A stretch of 64,000 nucleotides of DNA, taken from contig PTEX01000278.1 in the NCBI GenBank assembly GCA_003342815.1, forward strand, positions 295,440 to 359,439. The letters are read 5' to 3'. The position numbers were made by a program, and so were the translations under genes. Below the pieces are notes generated by a model, which was given only the letters and a program-made list of their open reading frames with translations, had not been told where the DNA came from and made no database searches. Each line of letters opens with the position of its first letter. The first letter of the stretch is position 1. Of the stretch, positions 40,357 through 52,455 are shown piece after piece. This stretch comes from Eudromia elegans (taxonomy: Eukaryota; Chordata; Aves; Tinamiformes; Tinamidae).

Positions 40357-40717
40357 CAGCGTGCAGAGGAACGTGCATTCAGAATAACGAGCTGCAGAGT
40401 TCTCTGCAGGTGGGCAGAGCAAGAGCATCTGCACCGCGGCCCGCGACTTTCCTGCCACCTCCCGCTCCCCGCTTGTTCCGGCTGACAAATTGCCCTAATG
40501 TTTGCTCCTCGGGGAGCAGCGATCAGAGTTCGCTGCCTGTAACTGGGCTGATCAAGGTTTCGTTCAGTCCGGGCAAAGCATTTGTTTCAGAAGCATGCGC
40601 GAGGTTTCCATCTCACTTAATGCACTTGATTAAAGTGTCACATTCTGTTTCGGGTAAGGAGCGTTGCCGCCGCGAGGGCAGCGTGGAAGCTGCTCCCCGT
40701 TATCTGGGATCCAGTCT
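40357..40717. promoter_or_regulatory. Second CpG-rich island (candidate promoter)
   Basis: About 360 bp with roughly 20 CpGs, including GCACCGCGGCCCGCGAC and GTTGCCGCCGCGAGGGC, between flanks that are nearly CpG-free. A plus-strand GTAAGG donor follows TTTCGG at about 40,652, which would suit the end of a first exon transcribed rightward. A 104-codon plus frame (40,410-40,724) crosses the island, but it has no recognisable domain and is best read as open by composition. No TATA box was identified. Confidence 0.42.
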
Positions 40718-42016
40718 ACGCTGATTAATGGCACTGAAGGCGAGTCAGTGAGAGCAAAAATACTTCAATTTTATTTCAATACCTACATCTAGTTCAGTGC
40801 AGCAGTGGGGAGACACTCTAATTTCTTTAATTATTTCCCATTTCATTATTCCCATTTCTTATTTCCTATTTTAAAGGAAGCGTGCAATCTCATCACATTT
40901 CCTTCCAACAGTTCTGTAGACAGTTCTGCCATTTTTGGAGTGAGTAGGTTCTGGGCCCACGTATCAGTCTGATATGCTCATCCTTGTAACTTGTCTGTCT
41001 GACCTAATGTTTTTACTACCAGTTTATCAAATGAGTGATTTCTGCTATTTACATATGCACTTATGGACACAAGGACACACAGAAGGAGAAAACAAAATAT
41101 TAATGTCTTTAAAAAAGAAAATATTAATGTCTTGAGACATCTTAAGACATCAATCTATTTTTATTAAAAATGGGGCTGGGGAAGGGTATCTGTGTGCTGG
41201 CTCATGGAGGTATCTCAGATTACGGAAATGGGTCTCTTTCCACGTCCTGTTCATCCTTGGCTATTTGAGCTGTTTGGAGATTGCCAGAAAAGGTAACAAC
41301 TGTGATAATATAGATGTTTGTCTGCTAGGGTCTGCCCTGAAATGACCAATTTGCTACATATAGCTGCTGACCAGCTGTGGGTAATGGATCTACTAGCAGG
41401 TTGGGGTATATCTGAAGGGATGACTGGGGACCAAAGTGCACATGCAGACTTTTGGGCACTCAGAGTCATTTGGTTGCCTGGAATTGGATTTTGAGGGGGT
41501 TTCTGCTTATTTGGAGAGGGACAAACAGCTATCTGAGCAGTCAGAGGCTTCATCCACTGCTGTTGTGCGTATACACGAGAATGATGGAAAAAAGCTACAA
41601 TAATAGTATCCTGTCAGTTTAAATGTAGGGCTTTTTTATTTCCTCTTATCCTGGGAAAATACATACAGTACTGTACCATACAATCATGTAAGTACCAGAT
41701 AGGAAAGCCTACAGAAAACTGTTGCCAGAGTCTAGAATTCCAGCAAATAGCCTACCAAGACATTTTTGTTTTCAAAAGTCAAACCTGCCATTATATTTAT
41801 GGCTTTATTTGGAGTGTGTGAGTGTGTGCATGTGCATGTGTGCATTTTATCTAGAGTTTACAAAGAAAACAGACCTGCTGTGATGGGAACCCCCAAAGGA
41901 AGGATACGCCGCCTCTGTAATATACTGAAATGTCAGGAAATCATTTATTGAGCCACTGGTGCCTTTAGTGGCTGGTTATAATTTGCTTTGCTGTCTGATA
42001 ATGTGTGTGTTTGTAG
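40718..42016. other. Non-coding stretch, nothing recognised
   Basis: Mixed composition. A 16-base direct repeat (AAAATATTAATGTCTT at about 41,094 and again about 25 bases later) lies at 41.1 kb, and a short impure GT/CA patch near 41,815-41,845. No exon or promoter was recognised. Confidence 0.45.
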
Positions 42017-42139
42017 ATCAATTATCTCGAGAGCGCTTTGGAGCCAGAAGGTCATCTTTCGCATATTTGTCAGGTACTTCTTTGCAGAGATGCCAAGCAG
42101 TACATTTTTCTTCCAACCCTTAATAGATCATCCCTCAAA
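42017..42139 (+). CDS. Exon-like open segment, unidentified
   Basis: A T/G-rich acceptor (TGTGTGTTTGTAG, AG at 42,015-42,016) precedes 123 bases that end at CTCAAA before a strong GTAAGTGAG donor (42,140). Frame 1 is fully open for 41 codons, phase 0 at both ends. It begins INYLESALEPEGHLSHICQ and ends FLPTLNRSSLK. A second frame is open as far as the donor. CpGs occur in its first half. There is no known family. An internal CAG|GTACTT could serve as an earlier donor. Coding, lncRNA and chance all remain possible. Confidence 0.18.
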
Positions 42140-43454
42140 GTAAGTGAGAAAAGGGTTATCCTGCGATGAGAGAACTCACAGTGATTTAGCTTTGCAATAC
42201 TGTTAATGTATCTATATAAATATGTATACCTGGGGATTTGTAGGAAGGAGGTTCACCTGAAAAATAAGTGGCCTGTAGCCTCTTTTCAATTGGTGATAGT
42301 GCAGTTCACTTGGGAGGACCTCTATTCCGAAACCTGTATTTTCATCCCAATTGCTTCCTGATGGATAGGCCGGGGTTAGTGCTTTAGTATCATTCCTCTG
42401 AGGAGACCAAGAGTGAATGGGAGGTTTCCAGTCTCTAACCTTAGGAGCGTGAATTGTGAGCAATAGCATCGCTTGCCTTCCTCTGAGCAGGGCAGGACTG
42501 TGGTTCTTTCTTTTACTATGACATGAAGAGCCACAAGGGGTGGAGAAAAGGAGGTGAACTAAAAACATTTCAAACAGGTGGGCTTATTTAATGCAATCTC
42601 AAGTAGTATTATTAACTTAATGGCATCTTTACTTGAAATTTTAAAGCACCTTAGAAACATTAATTTGCATAGCAGTGCATAAGGGGTAGTTAAATTATAT
42701 GTGGTTATGAAAGCTAAAGTAATATGTCAATAAAATTTCAACATGATAGCAGAACTCCTAATAAGAATTTTTCTAAAATCATCTCTAATTTACAACAGTT
42801 TTACATTAATGTAATCAGCCCAGATTCCAGCATAAAGCTGCATAGGTGTGCAGCAGATTACTTCTAATGTTGCAAAACATCATTACAACAGGTAAAGTGA
42901 TGTATGCAACCATCTATAAAATGGCCTCACAGTCAAAGGAAGAAGTTCTCTTATATTAATTCAGTGTGTTCAACATGTCACTGATAATTTGAAAATGATC
43001 CTGATCATGACAGTCGTAGCTATCAAGTATAACTTCAAAGTGACAAAGGATTAAAAAATCTAAAGATATGGTGATATTCACCCTAGGCTTTGAGCACAGT
43101 ATAATAGTACTGGGGAATGTTGGGGACATACCTTTCACTGTGCCTGAAAGGGATTCAATGTGCCTGTCCAAAGACCAGGGAGCAATGTAAGTATGGGCAG
43201 TGTTTAGATTCAGTGCAAATGTTCAGTCTCATCTGAACCAAACTGCACACATAAACCTACCCTAAATGCCAGGGAGAGATGTGAGAAGAGTTCTGCTTCT
43301 CTTATGATTTTTGGTGGGGAGTGTCAGTTTCCTTCATGCTCCTTTAAATCCTCTCCTTAAGGTTAGAACAGGTTCATTTTTAATTCTAGTGTTGGAAGGA
43401 GAGAGGTGGACAACTGTTACTTATATGACATATTGCCTAAGAAATGGTTAAACT
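42140..43454. other. Non-coding stretch, nothing recognised
   Basis: A+T-rich DNA. ATTTGCAT, the POU-factor octamer, occurs near 42,663, but a single octamer is not evidence of function. Another GTAAGTATG donor-like site at about 43,190 has no convincing exon before it. Confidence 0.45.
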
Positions 43455-43624
43455 ATCCTCTCCTCTCCTCTCCTCTCCTCTCCTCTCCTCTCCTCTCCTC
43501 TCCTCTCCTCTCCTCNNNNNNNNNNNNNNNNNNNNNNNNNNNNNNNNNNNNNNNNNNNNNNNNNNNNNNNNNNNNNNNNNNNNNNCCTCTCCTCTCCTCA
43601 CCTGTCCTATCCTATCCTATCCTT
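43455..43624. repeat. (TCTCC)n microsatellite containing an assembly gap
   Basis: Pure TCTCC pentamers run from 43,455 to the start of the N run and resume after it. They then decay into CCTGT and CCTAT variants up to about 43,624. All pyrimidines lie on one strand. The true length is unknown because of the gap. Confidence 0.95.
43516..43585. other. Assembly gap (70 N)
   Basis: Seventy N bases inside the TCTCC repeat. The gap presumably reflects failure to sequence or assemble a longer repeat. The number of N need not equal the missing length. Confidence 0.99.
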
Positions 43625-45645
43625 ATGCTGTTTAAAAACATGATTCCCCACTCTAAGAAAAGGGTTTTGTTACCCATCCCATTTTATAAGTAAGACCAAG
43701 GTTGGGATGGTCATGACTTGGTTTGACCTGTGGCATTGGCAACCAAGAATGAGAGACTGATGGTGCCAGAGAAAGCAAGCAAGCAAAACCCTAAGCCATT
43801 TGGCTAAGGCTAGTGCTTAGGACTCTGCTTTCCGAAGGAAAGGCCAGCATTTTGGCCTTGTTCTACATAATATTTTTATGTAATGTGTATATATAGAGTA
43901 ACTCGAGGAAAAGAGAAAGGCAGGTTTGGGAAAGTCCAGTAATGCATTTATTGTCAGATATGCTTCCTACCTTTGGTAGTGTTTGTGACTCCTTCATTTG
44001 TGAACAAGTTCTGAAAAAAAAATATATATATTATTTATATATACATACTTTTTCCCCACCTACATGTGTCTGTTGTCTTTTTCTTACCATCTTCCTGTTC
44101 AGATGATGAACTTTCTGGTGCAAGCTCCATTTTCTCTGTCTCTGGCAGTACCTAGGATACTATAACACTGGCATATTAGTTCCATAGATGTATAAAATCT
44201 CACCTGCTTCATATGAAACCTTGAAATATTTCATGGAGTCTATACTAAAAAAAAATAAAGAAAGAATTAGGAAAAAGGATTTCGGAATAGTTATCTTTGC
44301 AGTCTCCAAACATAAAGAACATAATAACAGAATTTATATGGTACAGAACTGTAAATTAGATTTAAAATTCCTCATTCTCAGAATATTTTAGAACAGAATC
44401 TTCTAAATACGCTGGTGAAAGAAAAGAGGTGAAAGAAAAGCCCAAATATTTGTGGTACAAGACTTCTGGCTATGGAAAACTAACTTTGGAGCTTCTGGCA
44501 ACTTCAGCCTTTTCGTGTGTCGAGTGCATACTTATGGAGCCTATAGAGGGAAAAATAAAATCATCCTTTCGGATCTTTAAGGCTTGATGCAGCTAAGAGC
44601 TAATTTGCTTTGATGTCCTTGGTGTGTTGAACTTAATTTATCAAGAGCAAATTAATATGAAATAATAAAATAATTATGAAAGTGGAGGTAAGAGTAAGTG
44701 AATGAAATGTATCAACAGAGAAAAGTAAAGAGGTTGACTTCTGCAGTTTGTGAGATAATTCCCATTTTAATTACATTAATCATAATTATTGCTAAACTGG
44801 TGGCATGACAGCTATTCCTACTTTACAGCAGAACTTTAGAGAAGTGAAATATATGGAAATGGGAGGATCATGCATTCTAAAGGAGGATCTCACAAGTCTA
44901 AACTTATTTAAATAATTAGTAGTTGACTGTATCATAAATATAATGAAGCAAGTAGTCCCCTCCCTTCCTTTCCTCCCTTTTTTTTCTTCTTTTTTCTTTT
45001 TTTTTCTTTTTTTGAGAACTGTGGTTATGTTTTCCTGGAAAGCATAGATATTTTTGAATACCTCCTAGGAAAAGGTAGGTGCAGCCAGACTCTAAACAGC
45101 ATTATTTGCATGTTCACCTTCAGCAGAAACGATGTCTTAAATGTCTGTCTGGGGCACCGAGCTCCATTTCTGGGAAGAGGAATCCTGATCTCAAAGCTGC
45201 CCTCCCTTTGGAGATGAGCCCAATCAGAAACACCAAACACAGTTTGAAGATGAAATTCTTGAAGATAAATGTTTGTGTTCAGCTGATCGATCAGTCAGCT
45301 AAGGTGATGCAATATTTCTGAGTATAAACTCATGAATTTGGAGGAAAAAAGCCTCAGTTTGCACAAGGTTTAATAAGTGGATCAAAAACCAATCAGCATT
45401 AAAAAATTTCTCATCAGGGACTGGCCTAGAAAGACGGACATAGGTGCTGCCCTGTATGCAGGGTGAGCAGTGCCCCATTCTGATCAATGAGATTTATGTA
45501 ATATATATGATGTTGTTAGTGAATCACTTAGACATATGCCTGATTCTTAAAAGTTAGTCCTTCCCAGGATGTCTTTCACAGTTAAGAATGCCATCGCCAA
45601 TAAAGCCAAGATGCAGGATCAGAGACTCTGATTTGTGACAAGTTA
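43625..45645. other. Non-coding stretch with a pyrimidine tract
   Basis: A+T-rich. A nearly pure pyrimidine tract of about 55 bases lies at 44,958-45,013 and an A/T dinucleotide patch at about 44,020-44,050. One exon-like segment at 44,088-44,151 on the minus strand is listed separately. Confidence 0.45.
44088..44151 (-). CDS. Exon-like acidic segment, unidentified
   Basis: On the minus strand, 64 bases follow a weak acceptor (GTTATAGTATCCTAG) and end before GTAAGAAAA. They are open from phase 0 and give VLPETEKMELAPESSSSEQE, then Asp and the first base of a Gly codon. The Glu/Ser-rich composition looks like a linker exon. The acceptor has a poor pyrimidine tract, so confidence is low. Its end phase fits the start of the exon-like segment at 36,048-35,924. 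Confidence 0.14.
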
Positions 45646-45654
45646 GGTTTGTCA

Positions 45655-45830
45655 TGACAAATCAGCTGCCCAGGGCAGTGGTAGAGTCACTGTCCATGGC
45701 AGTGCTCAAGAACTGTGTGCATGAGGCACTTAGGGACATGGCTTAGCTGGACTGGTGGTGATGGGTTTATGGTTGGACTCGATGATCTTGAAGGCCCTTT
45801 CCAGTCATAATGATTTTATGATTCAATATT
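45655..45830 (+). mobile_element. CR1 LINE 3' tail, old fragment
   Basis: The plus strand shows the diverged CR1 end: GCTGCCCAGGGCAGTGGTAG, then GAGGCACTTAGGGACATGG, GGTGGTGATGGGTTTATGG, GGTTGGACTCGATGATCTTG and the tail TAATGATTTTATGATTC. The GGGACATGG/GTGATGGG variants place it in a different CR1 subfamily from the copies at 38.9 and 54.6 kb. About 175 bp remain and the element is inactive. Confidence 0.85.
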
Positions 45831-48800
45831 TTAGGTTTCTAGCGTAGATGATATGTGATTTGTACAGAGATGGGACAGCTTTTAACAAAAATAAGAAATG
45901 TTTCTAATTGGGGAAACTATTTGATATCAAGTTGTTGGTGACCTCCTTAATGTGTATGTGCTATTTTGGTTTTTTTCTCACTGAAATATTTTACTTAGAC
46001 CTTCTTTTGAGAAATACCTTATGCCATGTTGTTTTCTGCTCATAAAAATGACTAAGGCAATCCCATTGCTGCTTTGGGAATCACTGAACATCCTGTAGAT
46101 TAACAATGAAACAGAAATAAGCTATCTTTGAAATTTAAATGTCAAAACAGTACTGTAATGATTCAGAGTGGAGGATGCTCGTGCAAAATTTTCTTTCTAT
46201 GTAATGGGCCCTCATCCCTACCTTTTTTCTGCTATCTTGTTTCTATGTCATCCTCCTCAAACAGCAAACTAATATATGCATATATGACTGTGAAAAGAGA
46301 TGATAAGGCATGTCATTAACTAAAGCTGTATTATATGAAGCTTTAATGTCATCTGCATTCTTCTCAGAATTTGATATCCTTGCCCTTCTTATCCTTCCTG
46401 CTGGGGACCTTTTTGGTATAATGCAAAAATTCTGCTTGTTACTTTTCCTCACGCTGCTCGTGAATTCAATAAGGATCGGCTCCTGCCAGTAAAGGCTGCA
46501 TATTCATGGTATTGATTTGTGAGGGAAGGAAGCTGGGGGCTTTTTGTATGGTGCTGTAAAATTAATAAATAATGATTCATTAGGACGGCATCCTGCAGCT
46601 CACTGACAGGCAGCACTTCGATCCAAGGGTACTACTGTGTTTCGGAATGCAGCTGATACCCGGCAGTATAGTAGGGGGCAAGACTGGTGTCTCTCTTTGC
46701 CACCATTTCTCCCTGGGGACACTTCTCCCCTTCCCCAAATGGTGACACGGGAAGGAAGAAGAATATGAGACTGACATTACAGATTCCCTTTCTTATGGGT
46801 AAAAATTCACTGGAGACAACGAGACTGATCTTGCCATGGGATGGGAAGATAGGAAAGAACAAAGAAGCCAATGTCTCAGCAGAAGCAGTAGTCCCTCATG
46901 CAAACCACGTAACTGTGGGTGGTATTATGAAACTTTTTCCTCTTTTGGATGTTGTTGCCTGTCTCATAACACTGATCATGCCATTCCTTAATATACATAT
47001 TTCTCAATACTTCCTTAAACAAAATTTCAGTTAGCAAAAGGTGTCAAACCTAGGCTTCACCTGGGAAGTACAGGGCCAGCTTTATAAAATACGGTTAAGT
47101 TGAAGGAACATTCCCAGTATGCCTTAAGTGTGGCTGCACTGGAAATGGGCATTTAATCTCATTTCTGAACCATCAGGACGTTTGTCGTCACTGCCGCCCC
47201 ACACGGCCACGGCAGGGTATTGTGCGGTGGCTCCATTGATTTCACCAGTTGATACCTCCTTTGAATTCAAGAGCAATGAATAGACGGAGCACACCAATGA
47301 TGGCAAAGGTACATAAATAAATGGGAAAGGGCTGATATTCCCTGGGGGGTTTGCATTGGCAGCGGTTTGCTGTTGCAGATGACTGTCGGACCTCGCACAT
47401 GGTGCGTAAACCACGTTGGCTGGGCAGCACGTAGACTTGTGTGTAGAGGACAGTGCTAGCTGTGGACTTAATGGCCTCAGAGACCCTGGTGCTTTTAATT
47501 CAAGCTGGGAAATTTAGATGTGTCATGTCTGGAATCAGCCTCTGCATGTGATGTGCCTCAGGGTGCTGTCCTTGCGCTGGACCTGAATTAAAATTGAAAA
47601 ATGAGGGAATAGGAGGAAAATGTAGCAGCTCAGTAAATATACATGCACCAGAACTACTACTACTACTGCCATTCATTATGACTGACAGGCTGCTTGTTTG
47701 AAGGAGCATCGAATACCCCATGCCTGCTCTAATATAATTAAATCCAGTTTCTCTCAGCAACACTTTTTTTCCTGGCCCATTTCTAAGCTGTAAATGTATA
47801 CTCTATATACATCTGTATTTCAGCGTAGTTCATCCCTGGTAATTAATCCTTGTTATTGAGGATAAGCTGAAGAATGAAAAACAGCATTACTGCTACTCTG
47901 TGTCATTACAGAAATAAGTAAACCAGGAGAAGAAAGACAGGTTGTGATGCAGCTGCAGCACAGCGTAGAGCAACGGAGTCATCATCTCACCATGGGGGCT
48001 GAGGTTAGGAGCTTGATCCCTTTCTATTAAGTTTAATTGGGAGGCTGCCACTGACATCAAAAAGGTGAGGGTGAGCACGCTCTTCGTTTTCTGGGGCAGA
48101 AAATCCATTATAGTCTAAACATTTCTGCCAGGACCTACAGGGTGACAAGAATCTGATCCTTGCTGTACGTTGGTAGTATGGAGAGTAAATGTAAACTTTA
48201 TTGAATTTACCCGATTGAGAGAGCTGCTTGCTTTGAGTTTGGCACAGTAGTGAAGTCAGAAATGCTACTGAAATCTCCATGTAAAAACAATATTGAAAAA
48301 CTGTCCCATGCAATTTCAGATAATAGTACACAGAAATTAAATTTGCTTTGAAAAGAAGTACGAACCAAAGTACAAATTATAAAGAAGGAGGCCACCAAAT
48401 TATTCCTAAAGAAATTTATTCAGGTCTCCTCTCTTTCAAACTCTTATCTCCTAACTGCGTGATGTGCTACAATATCACTTTGCTCTTGCTCTTTTTCAGA
48501 AGATTTTGGTGAATTCACACCTTCATGAGTTTTTGCTTTTTTTTGCTTTTTTAAGAACTTGAACCACAAGGATGAAAAAACTGTTGTATTGATTTAATGG
48601 ATTTTCATCTGAAGTTTTTTTTTTTTTTTTGTAAACAGATCTGAAAACTTCGTGGAGTCACCCTGAGCACAATAGGCATAAGAGCCATTCAGTCTGGGAA
48701 AAAGGTGCTACAGTTTCTCCTCTCAATACCTAATGTCCTGTGATTGCTAGCAATGTTCAGAACCTTAATTAAAAATTCCACCAAGAAATCCGTAAAGGCT

Positions 48801-49658
48801 GATGAGAATCATCAGCTTTTCATAGCAAGAGCGGAGGAAGTAACTGCCTTCAACATGTGATGGGCTCCTCAAGAAACCTCACAAGCAGTTTTGCCCAGAT
48901 CTGGCCCAGTGTGCCCACTTGCCTCATGTTGACAAGCTGGTGGAATGCTGGTTCACAGGGATCCTCAGCTCCCTGGTTATTTCTTGGTTATTTCTTTGAG
49001 AGCAAAACCATTTCCCTCTTTGTGGTGAGGCTCTTTCTCCTTGGGAAGCTCCCCAAGAGCGAGCGATATGTCCCAGGTTGCTCGAGCTGTCGCGTGCTGC
49101 TCAATACGGGCATGGGGCTCTGCAGTCCAGTAAGGACAGCGTGTCCTCATGCATGGACCATCCTCTCCCCTCAGCAGGAAGCGTCTTGTCAATACCAGGA
49201 ATAAGTAACGGGCTAAAGATTTCCTGTCAGGTGGCCGTCTTGGCCACAGCAGGGTGGAGACTCGCAGCAGCCAGATGGTCTTTCATGCTCGGCTCACCCA
49301 CCTCTGCTTTGATGGAGGCCTGTGGAAGCCTGCTCTGCAGCATCACACGGAATCGAGAGGCTTCTGCCGCACCCATTAGCCCTGGAAAAAATGTTTTGCA
49401 GCATTAATGGAGAAAATAACAAACAAATGATGTGACATAGCAGGCATTAGTGTTATCGGTTTCGCTTTTTTCAAGTTTCTTGCACAATACTCTGTAACTA
49501 ACTGAAAAATTTCCTGTGATGCTTGCAGTAGGAAGAGTGCATTGAATCAGGTGTTTTCTCCACAGTTAGGGTGCCGTCATATTGATTTTTACTTTGTCAA
49601 ACTTAGGTCATTAGTTTGGGAATTGCGTAGGTATTCATTTATTTGTCTTTAAAAATAA

Positions 49659-49703
<45 letters not shown>

Positions 49704-52455
49704 TGCTTTTAGATAATACTTAAAAGCTTTGAGGATTTGGCTTTTAACAGTTGCCCTCCTGGTGGTTAAGAAGAAGCAGTTGTCATTGCAATATCCATTT
49801 GCCCCGTACTTAAAATTTGGCTATTTTAAAGTGCTAACAGAGGTTGCAGGCTGGTGACAGAGTGTGGGAATCTAGAGCTGCAAGTTCACAGTTTTATGTG
49901 TGTGAAAACATAAATTCTTTTCACAGAAAGATTTTTTTGTGTGTGTATATCTTCTTTTAAAAACTGAGTAACTCCAAGAATGTAGAAGCCTTTTCTCTGC
50001 CAACCCTAAACGCTCATTTTGAAGAGGTGAAAATACTTCCCCATAGTTTCAACGGCAATGAAAGGAAAATGTTCTCATACAGGCCATAGTCAATGAAATG
50101 GAAGCCTCAGGCTTTTCTGAATTTTGTCCCCAAACTCTTCTGAATTTGAAAAGTTTGACACTAGAGACATAAACTTCTCCATTACCTGAAAATAAGCAAA
50201 TCTTTTTGATGGAACAGTAACTGTTCTGCAATTCAGAATATCTGGGGCTGCTTCTCCAGCATACTTGGAAAAGTCTGTAAACAAGCTAATGAATTTGCCT
50301 TCATTCCCATTCCCCTCAGCACATGCTGATGGTGCAGCTGCCCTTGGTGGGATCTCTCTGGGCAGTTGCCTCAATGTCCAGAGGTGTAAAGTGCCTCCGT
50401 GCTGTCCCAAGCAGTGGCCAAGTTTTCCTGAAAGCCCTAAAGCAACGTGGCCTGCCAGGGAATAGTTTTAAGAGCTCTCTATACTTTTCTACCTGTTCAT
50501 AGTTGCTTAAGCGAGTTCCTATGCCTCTTAGTTAATTATGCATTTCTGACCTAGATCTGTCACTATTTTAGAAATGAATTCCACTGGTTGCTCCTGGGCA
50601 CATAGGAAAAAATTGTGTACCCCAAATTAATGGAGTCCCACATTTTAAGCATATGTGCATTTCTGAATCTTAAACTGGAAGTGCTCTTCAAACTTTGGAC
50701 TGAGGTCTGGATTTTACATGTCCAGTCTCAGGGCTTTATATTTTCTGGATTTTGATTGCATCTGTTACAACACAATACATAAGATTCAGACACAGATCAA
50801 TTTAGTCATTTAAAAATAACTTTTACACATGAATAAATGAGATTTTTCATGTTCAAAACATAACACGTGCTTTATCTTGGTATTTTGGATGAAAGCCTGG
50901 TTATACTTTGGCATATGTGTGTGCTTCAAATGCTTCCATATCTCAATTACTTTATAAGCTGGGGTTGTGTGTTCCCATTGTTGACATACCCTTGGAGACA
51001 TGTCAATATATTCTTATCTTTTTAAAAAGCTATTGGCCTCACTCAAGTGTGTGGTAGGTGTAACACTCGCTCTTCTTTCCTCAGCTGCCCTGGGAAGACA
51101 ACCACATTCTGCAGGAGACAAAAAGAAATACGGGCAGCATTTTCATATGGCATTGAAAATGAACACTGCAGCTTGCTTATCGTAGGGATTCAGAGTGGAG
51201 GAAGGGAGTAGCTTAATCCTGGAATTAGTTGGAGAAAAGACTTGCAAACCCAGTAAATGAAATGCAAAGCCATTTCATGCTTAGTTTTTGAGCACTACTT
51301 GCAACTTCCCAGAGCTGGAGGGGAGTGTAATCCCTGCGAGCCCAGCTGCTGCTCACAGCTCTTTGGCCTCTCCTCAGGTGCAGAGCTGGAATTGGGAAGC
51401 AACTTCTTCCTCACTGTTTCATGGCCATGCATAGAGCTTTCCAACTTCTGGGTGTCTACATATCTCACATTTTGGGTAGTCTTCTAAATGATATATGCAC
51501 TTCGCTCCTTGAAACTGTTTTAGACCAAGGCATCCAAAGAAGGGAGAGATACACCTTGCTGCGGGCAGAGAGGGTCTTAATAGACAGGGACTGCACACCT
51601 GGCTCTCATCCAAGGGGCAAGGAGCATATCTGCAGGGAATGTAGTGTTAAGCAGGGCAGTCAAAATGGAACAGAGGAAGAGAAGGAAGAAGGGATAGTTT
51701 TTTTCTTGGAGGAGGGTTGGTATGGGTGTCTGGTGGTCTTTGTTGTGGCTGGAGGAGTGGAGAGAAAGCGAACTCCAGGTATTATTATTTTTTGGGTGTT
51801 AACGGGATTGGCTTGTGTGTGTATGCATCTCTGGCCCCATATGGAGGTTGTGGCCTAGCAGTTGTGGAGGTAACTGCCCACACCTGAACTGCTGGGGGCT
51901 CACTGAGCGCTTGAGTTTGTTGGCAGCTCAGTATGTTTAAAGACTCAACTTGTGGATCAGTGTGTGTTTGGTGAAACAGTGGATTTGAAAACTTCTTCAT
52001 AGTATCCAATGTTAATGGTGCTCAATGAGAGGTTCTCAGGTGAAGGGTGGGAAAGAGCAGAACTGGAAACTTTAGAGGGTACTGAGAGTTGGAGCAGAAT
52101 CATGACTTCCAGGGCAGGGATCTCCTTTCTCCTAGGCATGCGCAAACACTTATATTGCTGATAGTAAATGGAAAAAGTGTGTTTTGTTTTCTATACTTCT
52201 TGGCTTGCAGTACTAAACAGCTGAGAATATAAGCCTTTTAAAGGGGTAATTCTAAAGGTGTGCTGTGGGCTTGGGGCTCGCATCTTAAGCAGCCAAAAAT
52301 TTGTTTGCAAAACAGAAGTTACCTGGTACTTTATTATGAGCTTTTTTTCAAGCCCACAAACTCCTGCCTTCTCTGTGCACTTTTCAAAAAATCAGCTAGG
52401 GAAAGAAAAGGAGTCAGTGATGAAGACCCGTGGCTTTGCTTTTGTGGCCATACAG
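45831..52455. other. Non-coding stretch before the membrane-protein exons
   Basis: No named gene. It includes a T run (48,615-48,630), the GT repeat at 49.66 kb, and several open frames without domains. Two could be distant exons. A CpG-rich plus segment ending at 49,129 before GTAAGG has a Cys-containing translation (ERYVPGCSSCRVLLNTGMG). A minus-strand frame at 48,108-47,893 starts with a signal-peptide-like N-terminus. Neither is strong enough to call. Confidence 0.4.
49660..49703. repeat. (GT)n microsatellite, about 21 units
   Basis: An uninterrupted TG/GT dinucleotide run of about 43 bases. Likely polymorphic in length; runs of this kind can adopt Z-DNA. Confidence 0.96.

Noticed and set aside
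43406-43693. Open frames with LSSPLLSSP repeats
   Set aside because: They are translations of the TCTCC microsatellite and run through the N gap.
49303-49382. Minus-strand segment with TTTTTTCCAG acceptor and GTGGGTGAG donor
   Set aside because: Open in two frames but under 30 codons, with a non-ideal donor. Not distinguishable from chance.
50090-50410. 106-codon minus-strand frame with a protein-like middle (FTDFSKYAGEAAPDILNC)
   Set aside because: CAG|GTAATG occurs inside it, but no family was recognised and no acceptor is convincing. Probably chance.
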